Both the position numbers and the translations under genes were made by a program. Below are positions 24,567 through 35,099 of a stretch of 64,000 bases of DNA, piece after piece. Source of the stretch: Gracilaria vermiculophylla (Eukaryota > Rhodophyta > Florideophyceae > Gracilariales > Gracilariaceae). The stretch spans positions 1,749,083-1,813,082 of the forward strand of contig JAHNZQ020000227.1 of assembly GCA_019155205.2 (NCBI GenBank), given 5' to 3'. The notes under the pieces are model-generated. The model searched no databases and had not been told where the DNA came from. It saw nothing but the letters and a program-made list of their open reading frames with translations. The first letter of the stretch is position 1, and every line of letters starts with the position of its first letter.

Positions 24567-25224
24567 AGAAAATTTGATATTCTCGTCTCACATCAGATGA
24601 ATTCAGAGACTGCCTGAACGGGTAAAAATTTTGGTTTGCTTGATTGCGAATCTATCACTACAATTAAATAGAGAAAAATGCCTATCAAATTGGTGCAAAA
24701 ACAATTAAAAGGTTCATCAAGTAATAAAAATATATTTATCAAATTTTGATACACCTTTTTTGTCACTATTTAGAGCTTTACTACTTTTGTTTTTTATGGT
24801 GCCAAAAGTAGTTTTTCTATGGATTACGACTAGGAAGACGTCACCTTTTTTAATCAAAATGTTATTTATCTACTTTCAAGTTCTTTAAATGCAACAACTC
24901 GATGTTTTAAGTAAATGAAGTACAGGATATTTTTAGTATTCTTATTCATATACTAACGTAGTATTATAAACAAGCAAATATGTATCAGTTTTCGAAACGC
25001 AGTGTGAAACGTGGAAGTATCTCTTTTTTTAAATTGTTTCTTTATACTATTCGCTACAGCATCCTTACAAAGCTTGATAACTTTACATGTTGTCTTGCTG
25101 CCTCTTTATGTCAATGTTGCTTTGTCTATCTTCTCTTTCTGTGAAAGACATTATATCAACATTCTAAGAACGATTGATTCTTTTAAAAAAACACGTTTCT
25201 GGATCTTTTCTTTATTTATTCAAA
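24567..25224. other. AT-rich spacer, no recognised gene
   Basis: Strongly AT-rich, with A/T homopolymers and only short frames; no element ends recognised. Confidence 0.5.
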
Positions 25225-25706
25225 ATGATGTCTAGATGGTTTTTGCAGAAGGCCGTGGAGCACATTAAAACCCCTAAAAGTAACGTCTTCCACTCTACGT
25301 TGGTGTGTTTATTTTCACTTTGCGCACTTGATATCCAAATATACACTTCATATCTTGCTTTATGTATTTAGGTCCTCATCCAATTAAAAATTTTGACCTA
25401 TTAAAAGGTCAATGTTTCTTGCTGGCGGTTTTTCTACTTTAGTTCAGGACCTTAATACTGCTGCGCGTCAGCAAGTTGTGGGAACATTAGGCTCATTGAA
25501 GCCGAAAAAGCGTATCGAAGCTGCCTGCAGCACCACTGGTACAGAAACTTTGTTCAATGTATAATCTCCTCGTTGTCTAGGTCGCGCAAACTTCTGAGCT
25601 TTGGGAAGTGAAATCGACAACGGAAGTGCATTGGAATGCAAACAATGTAGAGCTAGATGTACGTGGTCAAGACATCCATCTTAAAGAAGGCTTGCAACTC
25701 CTATAA
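25225..25706 (+). CDS. Possible small multi-exon gene, unrecognised
   Basis: Coding-like blocks occur on the plus strand. ATG 25,225/25,228 opens a block beginning 'MMSRWFLQKAVEHIKTPKS'. ATG 25,412 opens 49 codons (including 'VQDLNTAARQQVVGTLGS') up to 25,558. 42 codons incl. stop run 25,581-25,706 ('TEVHWNANNVELDVRGQD'). The last two blocks join in phase if 25,559-25,580 (GT…AG, 22 nt) is removed; a GT…AG candidate of about 70 nt ends at 25,371. The composition is unlike the AT-rich flanks and it converges on the kinase gene. A 22-nt intron would be extraordinarily short, so a frameshifted pseudogene is an equal possibility. No family recognised. Confidence 0.3.
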
Positions 25707-26057
25707 ATCGAACTATTGTCGTGCACGGTCGAGAGACTGACGGTACAATGAAGCTAGTGGTTTGGACTGGCTGCAACAGAAATCAACATTATATTTACTC
25801 CGTTGCCGCCTTGAGCCTTTTTTTGTTTATTGAACTGCTCATGTACAAAGTTCTGCTCCTGAAAGTGCGAAAATGTATAGTAGATAGCAAGCGATAGAAC
25901 CTGTGCAAGAAATCTCGCAGTTCGTGACGTGACGTTCACGGTTACAAGATGATATAAGACTTCCAATAAAGATGAACAAAAGCACATTAAGTTTTGGCCG
26001 GTGAATCGGTGATTCGTACGCTTGATACTTCATTGTACAACAAAAAGCGAACGATAA

Positions 26058-28591
26058 TCACAGACCTAGAGCACTGCCAGATGTACTCGGTGTGGCTGAA
26101 GATTGCTTTGAGGAATCACTAAACTTGGGTGCTTTGAGAATGAATGGGTGTCGCAAGAGGTCGCGCGCGGATGGTCTTGCCTGTGGATCCCACACCCAAC
26201 ATGAACACAGGAAATCCTTTGCCTCTGCACTCAGATGGGATGGGATAGGTGGACGGCGGTCCTCAACCATGCGAAACAACACCTGCATGGCGCTCAGCTC
26301 ATGGTACGGCCTCCTGCCCGTCGCTAGCTCAAGAACGGTACAGCCAAGACTCCATATGTCCACGCTTGTTGTATATGGCCGATACTCTACCATCTCGGGG
26401 GCAATGTACCATGGCGTACCGACCATGTGCTGCTGCCCTGGGTTTATAGTCTGTACATTTTCTGATCGACTTACCCCAAAATCGCATATCTTCACTGCTG
26501 CATTACGAGTCACGAGAATATTGGCCGGTTTCAAGTCCCGATGAGTCACCCCGTTTGCGTGCAAGTATTCAAGCCCGCACAGCACCTGCCGCACAATTTC
26601 GGCCACCAGCGTCTCCGGGAAGGCGGTGTACTGCGAAAGATGATCAGCCAAACTGAGCCCGTCCACATACTCCACGACCAAGTTCAGCGTGCCGTTATCG
26701 CCGACAAAACTGCCTTTGAACTCCACAATGTTGTGGTGGTGCAGACCCTTCCAGATGTTCTGCTCCTTGACGGCCTTCTTGTCCACAAGTTCGCCGCTGT
26801 TGTGGAACCGCTTGATGGCAACAATTTCTCCCGTCCGAACATCTTTGGCCATGAAGACGGCGCCGTACCCTCCTCGCCCCAGCACCTGCCCAATTTCGAA
26901 AAAGTCCTGCGTCATATTGCCGTCCGCTTCACGCTCCAGCATGCGTGCTCGCATGACGGAATCGCTCTCCATGGCCTGCTCGTTGCCCCGAGGTAGTTCT
27001 TGGCATTCATCGTCGTCGCCCTGCCCGTCCGTCGCGTGGTTCCGTTTCACGGCAGGCTTGCAAGGGCGTGTGACCGATACAACCCGCCCGGTGGACTTGA
27101 ACGTCTCCGGATGTCTGCTCGACTTGCGACTCAAACTAGACATGTTCCCGCCAGGGCGCGAATGACCGCTCGGCCGGTCGCCGTTGTCACAGTCGGCGTT
27201 TGTCACCCTTTGCACGGCGTTGGGCGGCGCATGACCTTGCATGAGATGGGCGCCCGCTGCCTTGGAGTATGCGAGGTTGCTTCTGGAGTGGTTGAGCACG
27301 CCGGTGTTGATGAGTCTGACCGACGCCCGTGACAGTCGCTCCAGACTCTCTGGCATGGCGACGGCGCTTTCCCTGTCGCCACTGCCCTGGTACTCCTCCA
27401 AAATGACCTGCCTCAAGTCATACAGCCTCTTGACCGGCAGGCCCGCCAGCGCCGCCGACTTGACCTGCGTGCCGATGGCGTAGAGCACTTTGGACTGTCT
27501 GGTCTTGCTGCCGTGCGCCAGGACCTGCAGCGCGCGAAACGCGGTGTGCACGAGCTTCTCCGGGGCGCCCTGCGCGGTGAACACGTGCAGCAGCACGCCG
27601 GCGGCGTCGCGCAGGGTGAGGGCCTCCGACGCGGCCTTGCCGTCCATGCAGACGTTTGCGACGGCGCGCACAATGTCGTAGGCGGGCACGACCTGCTTGA
27701 AGGAGTTGTAGGTGGTGAGCCTGTCAATGAGGGCCAGCAGGCCGCCGGCCTCCCTGACGGCGACGCGAGCCTTTTGCGTGACGGCCATGTTGCCGATGAG
27801 GCGCGACGCCTCGGCGACGACCTCCGGGTCGGCGGCGATTTGCAGGGCGCGGAAGGCGGTGGTGAGGCCGTCGGCGGCAATGATGTCCTTGAGCCAGCGC
27901 GACTCGCGGGCAAACTCGGCGAGGACGTTGACGACGTGGAAGAGGGCCTCCTCGTTGTCGGTGCGCATGCCGAGCGAGGCCAGGGCGGCGTGGCCGCCGT
28001 GGCGGATGACGTAGCGTTGGAAGCGCAGGCCGTGGCCGCAGAGGTTGGACAAGGCGGCGGTGGCCTCGACGAGGATGTCGGGGTCGCGCTCGCGGCCGGT
28101 GCGGCCGTCGATGATGGCGAGCAGGTACTCGACGCAGCCGTACTTGACGGCCTGCACGGCGGTGGCGGGCTTTCCGCCCAGCAGGTTGCGCAGGCCGCGG
28201 CAGGCGCTGGCCAGCGTGGAGCGGTCGCGGTTGTTGGCGTGGTTGATGAACCAGACGAGGAGCGGGACGGAGCCGGCGGCGACGAGCTCGTGCTCGCAGG
28301 CGTCCAGGACGGCGAGCTCGGCGATGGCGAAGGCGGCGTTGCGGCGCATGTCCATGGTGGTGTGCTCGGTGCGCAGCAGGGTGACGAGGGCGGCGGCGAC
28401 GCCCTCGCGGATCATCTTGAGGCGCGTGGCGTCGTCGCGGCTGGCGGCGGCGGCGATCCTACGCACGGGGATGTCGGCGGCGGCGACGTCGTTGGCGCGC
28501 AGGATGCGGATGAGGTCGATGTGCGGCCAGGTGGGCTGTTGTTGTTGCTGTTGCAGCAGCTGCTGCTGCTGTTGCTGCTGCACCTGCTGCA

Positions 28592-28626
<35 letters not shown>

Positions 28627-29000
28627 GCGCGCTGTTGGTGGTCGGGGCGCTGGCGACGTTGCGGGGGGGCGGCAGTGGCGGGGGGGTGGGAGGCGGCGAC
28701 GGGGGCGGCGACCTTGACGGAGCGGCGGCGGTCGGTGGTGAGCGACTTGTTGAGGACGGCGGGCTGGTGGCGGTGGCGGTTGAGCTTGCGGTCGTGGGGG
28801 GGGGCGCGCTTTGCCCAGCGGCGGTGGGGTTCGTCGGCGGGCTTGCCGTTCTCCTTGTCGGCGCGGCGTGCGGGGTTGAGGCGGCGGGGGGGGGGGGGGG
28901 GGGGGGCGGGGGGGGGGTTGCGGTCGCGGAGGGGGAGCTGGCGGGCGCGCGCGGCATCGGCCGGCGGCTTGCGCTTCTCCTTTCGGCGGAACAGCGGCAT
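26058..29000 (-). CDS. Armadillo-repeat protein kinase, STE/MAPKKK-like
   Basis: Predicted 980-residue Ser/Thr kinase. The chosen ATG at 29,000 has a good context (CACCATGCC) and follows Arg/Pro/Ala-rich open sequence that is probably untranslated; the frame stays open to 29,675. Residues about 1-125 are basic and Pro-rich. About 126-157 is Gln-rich. About 160-535 reads as tandem armadillo repeats. About 698-953 is a complete kinase domain: GRGGYG loop, VAIK Lys730, HRDLKPAN with Asp822, DFG Asp840, GTPWYIAPE. All catalytic residues are present. The APE/GTPWYIAPE and subdomain XI sequences resemble STE11/MAP3K kinases. The order ARM then kinase is opposite to plant MAP3K-epsilon. Likely cytosolic signalling; substrate unknown. 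No intron seen. GC rises strongly toward the 5' end. Confidence 0.9.
28531..28626. repeat. CAG/CTG trinucleotide tract coding poly-Gln
   Basis: Imperfect CTG repeat on the plus strand (CAG in the kinase coding strand), encoding runs of Gln broken by Val and Leu between residues about 126 and 157. Likely length-polymorphic. Confidence 0.9.
28886..28917. repeat. G-run inside kinase coding region (poly-Pro)
   Basis: 21 G, one C, then 10 G on the plus strand; the kinase reads it as Pro codons. Such a homopolymer in a coding exon is prone to length error, so the frame upstream of residue about 38 depends on it being assembled correctly. Confidence 0.9.
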
Positions 29001-29372
29001 GGTGCGTCGGGAGGGGGGTGGGAGGCGACGGCGGGGAGGGGGGGGGGTGCGGGGCGGTAGGGTGGCGGCGGGCAATGAAAAGCGGCGGCGCGGCGCAGCG
29101 ACGCGATGGCGCGGCAGCGCGGCAGCGCGGCAGCGCGGCGCCAAGTGCGCGGCGCGGCGGCGGGGGGGGCGCGCGGCGATGGCGGCGCGCGCCGCGCGGC
29201 GCGTAACGGCTAGCGGGCGCGCCGAGCGGCGGCGCTGCGCGCCGCTTGGCGCCGTTTGAAAACGGCGCGCGCGCGTGACCGTTTGGCCGCGGCGCAGCTT
29301 TGAATTCAAACCGCCGCCGTCGCCGCCGCCGCCGCCGCCGAGTCCGCCGCCGCCGCCGCCGCCGCGCGCACC
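29001..29372. promoter_or_regulatory. Divergent promoter between kinase and small gene
   Basis: 372 bp between two head-to-head ATGs, both with CACCATG context. It is CpG-dense with long CGCG stretches. It contains a perfect inverted repeat with 9-bp arms and 2-bp spacer (29,249-29,268, around GCCGTTTGAAAACGGC), a TTGGCGCC E2F-like octamer just upstream (29,246-29,253), and a 12-bp palindrome TTTGAATTCAAA (29,299-29,310). No TATA box is evident. A CCG-repeat leader lies just upstream of the small gene. Assignment as shared promoter is inference from gene orientation. Confidence 0.6.
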
Positions 29373-29841
29373 ATGGGCTTCGGAGCGTGCTCGCTGCACG
29401 CGCCGCGGCCGCCGCCGTCGCCGCGCCTGCCGCCGCCGCCGCCGCGCCGCGGCTGCCGCTTCTTCTACTGGGACCTCTCGTCGGCGCTGCTCAAGTCGGC
29501 GTGTCTGGCGCTCTTCGCCGCCGTCGAGTCCCCGCGCCGCCTCGCCGCGCGCGCCGCGCGCCGCCCGGAGGTGAGTCCCCGCGCCCGCGCCCGCGCCCGC
29601 ACCCGCGCCCGCGCTGACCGTCGCCGCCCCGTAGCCCGCGCCGCTCTTCACGTGCCGCCTGTGGGGCTTCCGCATGTGCTCGTGCGGCCACCACTACTAC
29701 CAGCACGGCGACCCGCGCGACGGCGACGCGCCCCCCGCCGCGCCGCTCGCGCCCGCGCCGCCCCCCCCGCCGCCGCGCGGCGGCGACGACGGGCGGCCGC
29801 CGCGTGCGCGCCGTGCGCGCCGTTGGTACTGGCCGTTGTGA
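29373..29841 (+). CDS. Small two-exon gene with CxCGHxxxxH motif
   Basis: Predicted 134-residue protein. Exon 1 is 29,373-29,570 (66 codons), exon 2 29,635-29,841 (68 codons plus TGA). The 64-bp intron has GTGAGT at 29,571, a CTGAC branch-like site near 29,614 and GTAG at 29,631-29,634, phase 0. ATG lies in an ideal ACCATGGG context. Exon 1 encodes a Pro-rich start, then 'CRFFYWDLSSALLKSACLAL', a short amphipathic or hydrophobic helix. Exon 2 begins with 'FTCRLWGFRMCSCGHHYYQH', a Cys/His cluster that could bind zinc, then a Pro-rich, basic tail. The C-S-C-G-H motif is reminiscent of FAM221-type proteins, but I cannot assign a family. It is divergent from the kinase and convergent with the aminotransferase. 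Confidence 0.6.
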
Positions 29842-29964
29842 GCGCCGCCGCGCCCAACGGCCGTGCCGCTCGTGCCGAAACAGCCTGCGCCTTTACTTGC
29901 TGCCTCCAGCGTCACGCGCGCCCCAACAGCCATAAAGCCAACCGTGTCGTCAACACGTGCGTCG

Positions 29965-29999
29965 TCAAGACAAGGCGCCACCGCCTTGCCCGCCGTCGC

Positions 30000-30048
<49 letters not shown>

Positions 30049-32435
30049 GACGCGGCGCGCGCAGAACGCGGCGATGCGGTCGACGGCGTCGGCGAGCAGC
30101 TCGCGCGGCGCCGCAAACACGACGCGCACAAAGTGCTCGGCCTGGAAGCAGCGGCCGGGCAGCAGGAACACCGCCTCCTCGCGCAGCAGCTCCTCCACAA
30201 AGTGCAGGTCGTCGCGCACGCCGAGGCGCGCCACGTCCAGCTCGGCCAGCAGGTACATGGCGCCCTGCGGCGCCACGACGCGCACGCCGTCCACGGCCGC
30301 CAGCCGCGCCGCCACCAGCGCCGCGTTGTCCTCCAGCTGGCGCATGATGGCACGCAGCGGCGCGCGCGCCGCCTCCGCGCCGCCGCCGCCGCCGCTGCCG
30401 CCGCTGCCGCCGCGCAGCAGCGCCGGCACCATCGCCTGCGCCGGCGTGTTGGGCACCAGCATGCGCGTGGTGAGGCGGCGCACGCCCTCGCGCACGCCGC
30501 CGCGCTGCAGCACGCCGAAGCGGTCGTGCAGCAGCAGCCAGCCCAGGCGCCAGCCGGGCACGACAAACTGCTTGCTGAGCCCGCCCACGGCCAGCACGGG
30601 CACGTCGGCGGAGCGCGCGGCGACGGCGGTGAAGGCGGCGCGCGAGAACACCATGTCGGCGTACACCTCGTCCGCAATGACGGGCAGCCGCAGCACGGCG
30701 GCCGCCGCCAGCAGCTCGTCGATGTGCGCCGCCGAGAACACGGAGCCGCACGGGTTGGACGGGTTGTTGACGACGATGGCGCGCGTGCGCGCGTCGGCCA
30801 GGCGCGGCAGGTCCTGCAGGCAGATCTGCCAGTGGTTGTGCGCGTCGACGCGGTAGTAGCGGCACTCGACGCCCAGCGTGTCGGCGAGGGTGCGGAACAG
30901 CGGGAAGCCCGGGCGCGGCAGCAGCACGTTGTCGCCCTCGTTGGCGAGCGCGCCCAGCGCGAGCTCGAGCGCGCCCGACGTGCCGGACGCCAGCACCACG
31001 TCGTCGGGCGTGAGCGGGAAGGCGGGCGGCGAGTAGCGCTCAGCGACGGCGCGGCGCGCCTCGAGCGAGCCCATGGACATGGAGTAGCCGTTGACGGCGC
31101 CGGTGCGAATGAGGTCGCAATAACGGCGCAGGGCGTCGTCGCCGACGGACAGGTTGCCGTACACGGTGGGGTCGCCCACGGAGAGGCGGATGAGGGGCTT
31201 GTGCGGGTTGGGCTTCACGGCGATGTTCTGCACGAGGTCGCGGATGGGGTTGACGGTGCGCATGGAGCGATCGGACGCGCGCACGTCCCACTGGCGGCCG
31301 AACGGGGGGCGCGAGGGGGGCGGCGGGGGGGGCACGGCGCCGCCGCCATCGTGGCCGGCGGTGGCGGCGGAGGCGGGTGCGGCGGAAGCGGGCGCGGGGG
31401 GGCCGGCGCGCGGCGATGGGGGGGAGGGGGGTTGAGTGGCGGCGGAGTCGGCGGCGGCGCTGACGACGGCCATGACCTCGCGGAGGGCGCGCGCCTCCTC
31501 GCGCGCGCGGTCGTGGGGGCGGCCGAGGTGGTCGGCGGCGTCGGGGTGTGCGTCGGCGGCGGCGCGCGGCGGGCCGGGCGGCTGCTGGAAGTGGTCGCGG
31601 TAGCACACGCGGCACAGCGCGCGACGGCGCGGCGTGGCGGCGGCGACATGGGCCACGCGCCGCTTGCAGCGCGCGCACGGCGGGCGCTGCGCGCGGCACA
31701 GCGCGTCGTGCAGCGCGACGAGCGGGCGGCGCGCGCGCGGCGCGCGCCACAGCCAGCGCAGGTGCGCCTCGGCGCCGGCCGTGAGCGCGCCGCCGCGCGG
31801 CGCGGCGCGCTCCGCGTCAAAGTGCACCACGCGCGCGCGCGCCAGCGTGAAGAGCGCCGCCGCGCGCAGCGCACTGCCGCCGCCGCCGCTGCCGCCGCGC
31901 GCCGCTGGCAGCGGCAGCTGCAGCAGCGGCTCGAGCGCGCGCTCGCCGCGCTCGGCCGCCAGCCGCTGGCGGCGGCGGCGCACGCCGCGCAGCGCGCCGC
32001 GCAGCTGGTGCGCGTCGGCGCGGCGCGGCTCGGCCTGCGCGCGGCGGAAGGCGCTCCAGCCGTCGCGCGCGCGGCGCAGCGCGGTGGGCGAGATGCCCGC
32101 CAGCGGCGCGGCCGCCTCGTCTTGCGGTGCGGCGCCGTCTTGCGCCGGCGGCGGCTGCGGCGGCTGCGGCGGCTGCAGCGGCTCGGCGCCGTCCAGCAGC
32201 CCGAACAGCTGCAGCTCCTCGCGGTACAGGGGCGGCGGCGGCGGAAGCGGCGTCGGCGAAGGCGGCAGCGATGGCGATGGCGATGGCGATGGCGATGGCG
32301 ATGGCGGCGCGGCGGCGCGCGCGGTGGCGGGCGGCGTGGGCGCTGCTGGCGGCGCGGCGCGCGACACGTTGTGCCGCAGCTGGTCGACGGCGGCGGATAT
32401 GTTGAAGGCGGCCAGCACGTCGTCGCGACGCGCGC

Positions 32436-32467
<32 letters not shown>

Positions 32468-32613
32468 TGCGGCTGCGGTTGCGGCGGCGGGGGGCGCGCG
32501 GCGCTGAGCGCGGGCGTGGCGCGCACGCGGCGGCGGCGGCGGCGGCGGCGCGCGGCGCGCGGGCGCGCGGCGAAGGCGGGCGCCGCGGGCGGCAGCAGCG
32601 CGAAGGCGAGCAT
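29965..32613 (-). CDS. Tyrosine aminotransferase with long N-terminal extension
   Basis: Predicted 882-residue protein. Residues about 438-862 form a complete class I PLP aminotransferase most like tyrosine aminotransferase (Tyr + 2-oxoglutarate to 4-hydroxyphenylpyruvate + Glu): 'TVNPIRDLV', 'LSVGDPTVYGNL', 'PRPGFPLF', 'NNPSNPCGSVFS', 'ADEVYADMVF', Schiff-base Lys681 in 'GGLSKQF', 'VPGWRLGW', substrate-carboxylate Arg830. ATG 32,613 has a strong GCCGCCATG context; Met381 would give a normal-length enzyme. The extension has a hydrophobic then Arg-rich start that could be a plastid transit peptide, Pro-rich linkers, and a CxxC-x17-CxxC zinc ribbon (Cys313, 316, 334, 337). A poly-Ala tail ends the protein. 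No stop separates extension and enzyme, so this is a fusion unless an unseen intron divides two genes. Confidence 0.85.
30000..30048. repeat. CCG trinucleotide repeat, poly-Ala tail of the aminotransferase
   Basis: Near-pure (GCC)n on the plus strand, read as Ala codons close to the C-terminus of the aminotransferase. Confidence 0.9.
32271..32306. repeat. GATGGC hexanucleotide repeat coding Ser-Pro
   Basis: About six tandem copies of a GGCGAT hexamer on the plus strand; the aminotransferase extension reads it as alternating Pro-Ser. Confidence 0.9.
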
Positions 32614-32646
32614 GGCGGCGTTCGAGCGGCGATCGGTGGGAGGGTT

Positions 32647-32754
<108 letters not shown>

Positions 32755-33450
32755 GAAGGCGGGCGGCGGTCGAGCGGCGGTCGAACGGCGGACGAGCGGC
32801 AGTGCGATGGTGCGCGTGGGAGCGATGAGCAGCGGCGGCGTCAAGTCAAAAAAAAAAAAAAACGATGGCGGATGCGGCGGATTTTACTGCTGTGCGGCGC
32901 GGCGCAGGAGAGGCGGCAGGCGTGCGCAGGGCGCGAGGGAGCACACGACGGTTAGCGGCGGCGGGGCGGGGCGCGGAGGGGGGCGGCGGCGGCGCTGCGC
33001 TTCTCAGACAGGGATAACCTAGTGAAAGACTTCATCGGGCAGCGATTGTGCGCCTCATTTGAGAAGTGTCAGAAGTAGAGTAGGTGTCTGTCATCACCGA
33101 AGGCGCGGCGCGGCGCGGCGCGGCGCGCGGCGCACGTACCTGCGGGCGCGCGGGCACGGTGGCGCTGGCGGCGGGGCGCTTCGCACGGGCGGCGCACGCG
33201 GCAGCACGGGGCGGTTAGCAGGCGGGCACGCGGCGGGGGCGCGCGCGCGACGCGAGTCAGACAGTGGAAGAGGCAATGGTCGTCAGGCGCGGCGGCCGCG
33301 TGGGCGGCGCGCGCGCGCTCGGCAGAGATGTCAGAAAGAAGTGGAGTTGCCGGAAAAGTCATCAGCAGCGTCGACGGGCGCTCGGCGCCTCGCGCGCATT
33401 CACTCACCATTTGCGCGCGGCGCGCGCTGCACGGCGGGCGCGGGGGAGCC

Positions 33451-33475
33451 GGGGGGGGGGGGGGGGGGGGGGCGG

Positions 33476-33514
<39 letters not shown>
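33451..33514. repeat. G homopolymer pair (22 and 38 nt)
   Basis: G runs at 33,451-33,472 and 33,477-33,514 separated by CGGC. Same strand bias as the 104-nt run. Confidence 0.95.
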
Positions 33515-33515
<1 letters not shown>

Positions 33516-34089
33516 GCGATCGGTCAGTGTGCGGCGAGGCGGCGCGGAGGCGCGGCGGCGTGGCGTGCGGGGCTCGGCAGCATAACCGTGTCTCTTCCGC
33601 GGCGGCGCGCGCGGCGCCGCCTCTGAAGCAGAACTGACTTGAGGTGTGCGTTTCGTCACGGCCCGCCGCGCGTGCGGTGCGCTGCACTTACCGTGCGCAG
33701 CAGCGCTGGCGCCATGGGCGCGGCGGCGCGCACCCATCGCTGCCGCCATGCGGCAGACAGCGCGCGACGGCCGGCGGTCGGCAGTCGGCGGTCGGCGCCC
33801 GATCGGCGGTGGGCGCGCGATGAGCAGCGACCGACGGCCGACGGGCGGCGGCGTCCGTTCAAAAGGGCCGCCGCTGGCGGCGCATGCGGCGCAGCAAAGC
33901 GATCGCGCATCGCAGCGCCTCAACGACGCGCTACAGCTGTGCCACGCACGCGCGGCCACCGCCCCATTTGACCCAATCACATGCACCGCCGATCGAACAG
34001 TGGAAACAGTGGCCGCTGCAAGTAAATTCCATTTTCATTTTGTTTAATTGGCTGCATTTTGTCTATCATGCATCTTGTTGGATTGTGCT

Positions 34090-35010
34090 ACACTCTGTTT
34101 CAAAAATATATGGTATGCTGTGAAATGTCATGAAAACTACAAAACGTCCACTGTACGCCTACAAAAATGGGTTTCAGAAAAATGTCAAAAAACCGTTTCA
34201 AAAACATGACCAAAAAAAATTAAATTATTCATCAGCACCAAATCTTTACTGCACGACGCTTAATAGTTTACTTTGCATCCTTGTTGCTGTTTAACGCTAA
34301 TGCAACGTTTTGGCATCGCATTTATGTACTTTTATCCATTTCAAACTGTTACAGATTTAGAGAAATTTATAATATCGTGTTTTACTTCAGAACCTATCTG
34401 AAATTTTTTCGTGCGCATAAACCATCCTATTCGGTAATTTCCAAACGTTTTAGATTGGTTTAAAATCTGGTCAGCGTTCCAATCACTCTAGAACAAATAC
34501 TTCTGACTTTTAATGCCAATTTTTGATGAAATACGCAGTTTGTACTGGCACATTACATTTCCATGTTTCAAAATGACGTTTTCTTCATAAACACAGTAAA
34601 AAAACCGTATCCGATACTTCTACAGCACTTTTCGATATTTCTCCGCGTTCACGTCTATCTCAAAAACTTCAAAGACAGTGAGATCTTTCCAATAAATACA
34701 GGTCCAGATCATTACGGACCTTTCACCTGCGTTCTTGGTATAAAATTAAGAACGGTCTTTTCAAAGGTCATGCCTATAAATTTTATAGCAACCTGATCAC
34801 TCCAGCTTAAATTGTTTTTCATCGATACGAACAAACTTTTCCGATTCTTTTTTCCAATACGTTTTCCAGCACACCAGTCCATTTTCTTTTGCTTATGATG
34901 ATCTTGGAGATATAACTTATATATTTTTTTATTCTTCAATAATTTTTTGATGCTTATCGGTCTCCCCATAGTTGATTGTGAAACCTTGAGATTGAAATTT
35001 ACAGCAATGT
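34090..35010 (-). pseudogene. Tc1/mariner-type transposase remnant (copy 2)
   Basis: On the minus strand 34,969-34,712 reads 85 codons including 'LQDHHKQKKMDWCAGKRIGKK', equivalent to the 'RKARLEWA' block before the catalytic domain. At about 34,330-34,240 the C-terminal 'KRCISVKQQQG' block typical of this group appears. The catalytic core between them is scrambled. The 34,095-34,216 end resembles inverted sequence at 61,460-61,600 downstream of copy 4. This copy begins within about 70 bp of the edge of the GC island. Confidence 0.7.
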
Positions 35011-35099
35011 TTTGGCACGGTGCTTTTCCTTTGCGTAACTATCTTTTAATTCTCCTTTCGTTCGCTGGACTTAGCTTATTAGGGGGCGTCCTGGAGACC

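Noticed and set aside
27513..29060. 515-codon plus-strand frame opposite the kinase
   Set aside because: Shadow of the kinase gene; Gly/Val/Leu-rich, poly-Leu from the CTG repeat, no recognisable domain.
29001..29675. N-terminal extension of the kinase to Met at 29,675
   Set aside because: The extra 225 residues are Arg/Ala/Gly low complexity that overlaps the spliced small gene on the other strand; Met at 29,000 has better context.
33069..33986. 305-codon minus-strand frame in the GC island
   Set aside because: Arg/Ala/Pro low complexity, no domain, open only because stops are rare at this composition.
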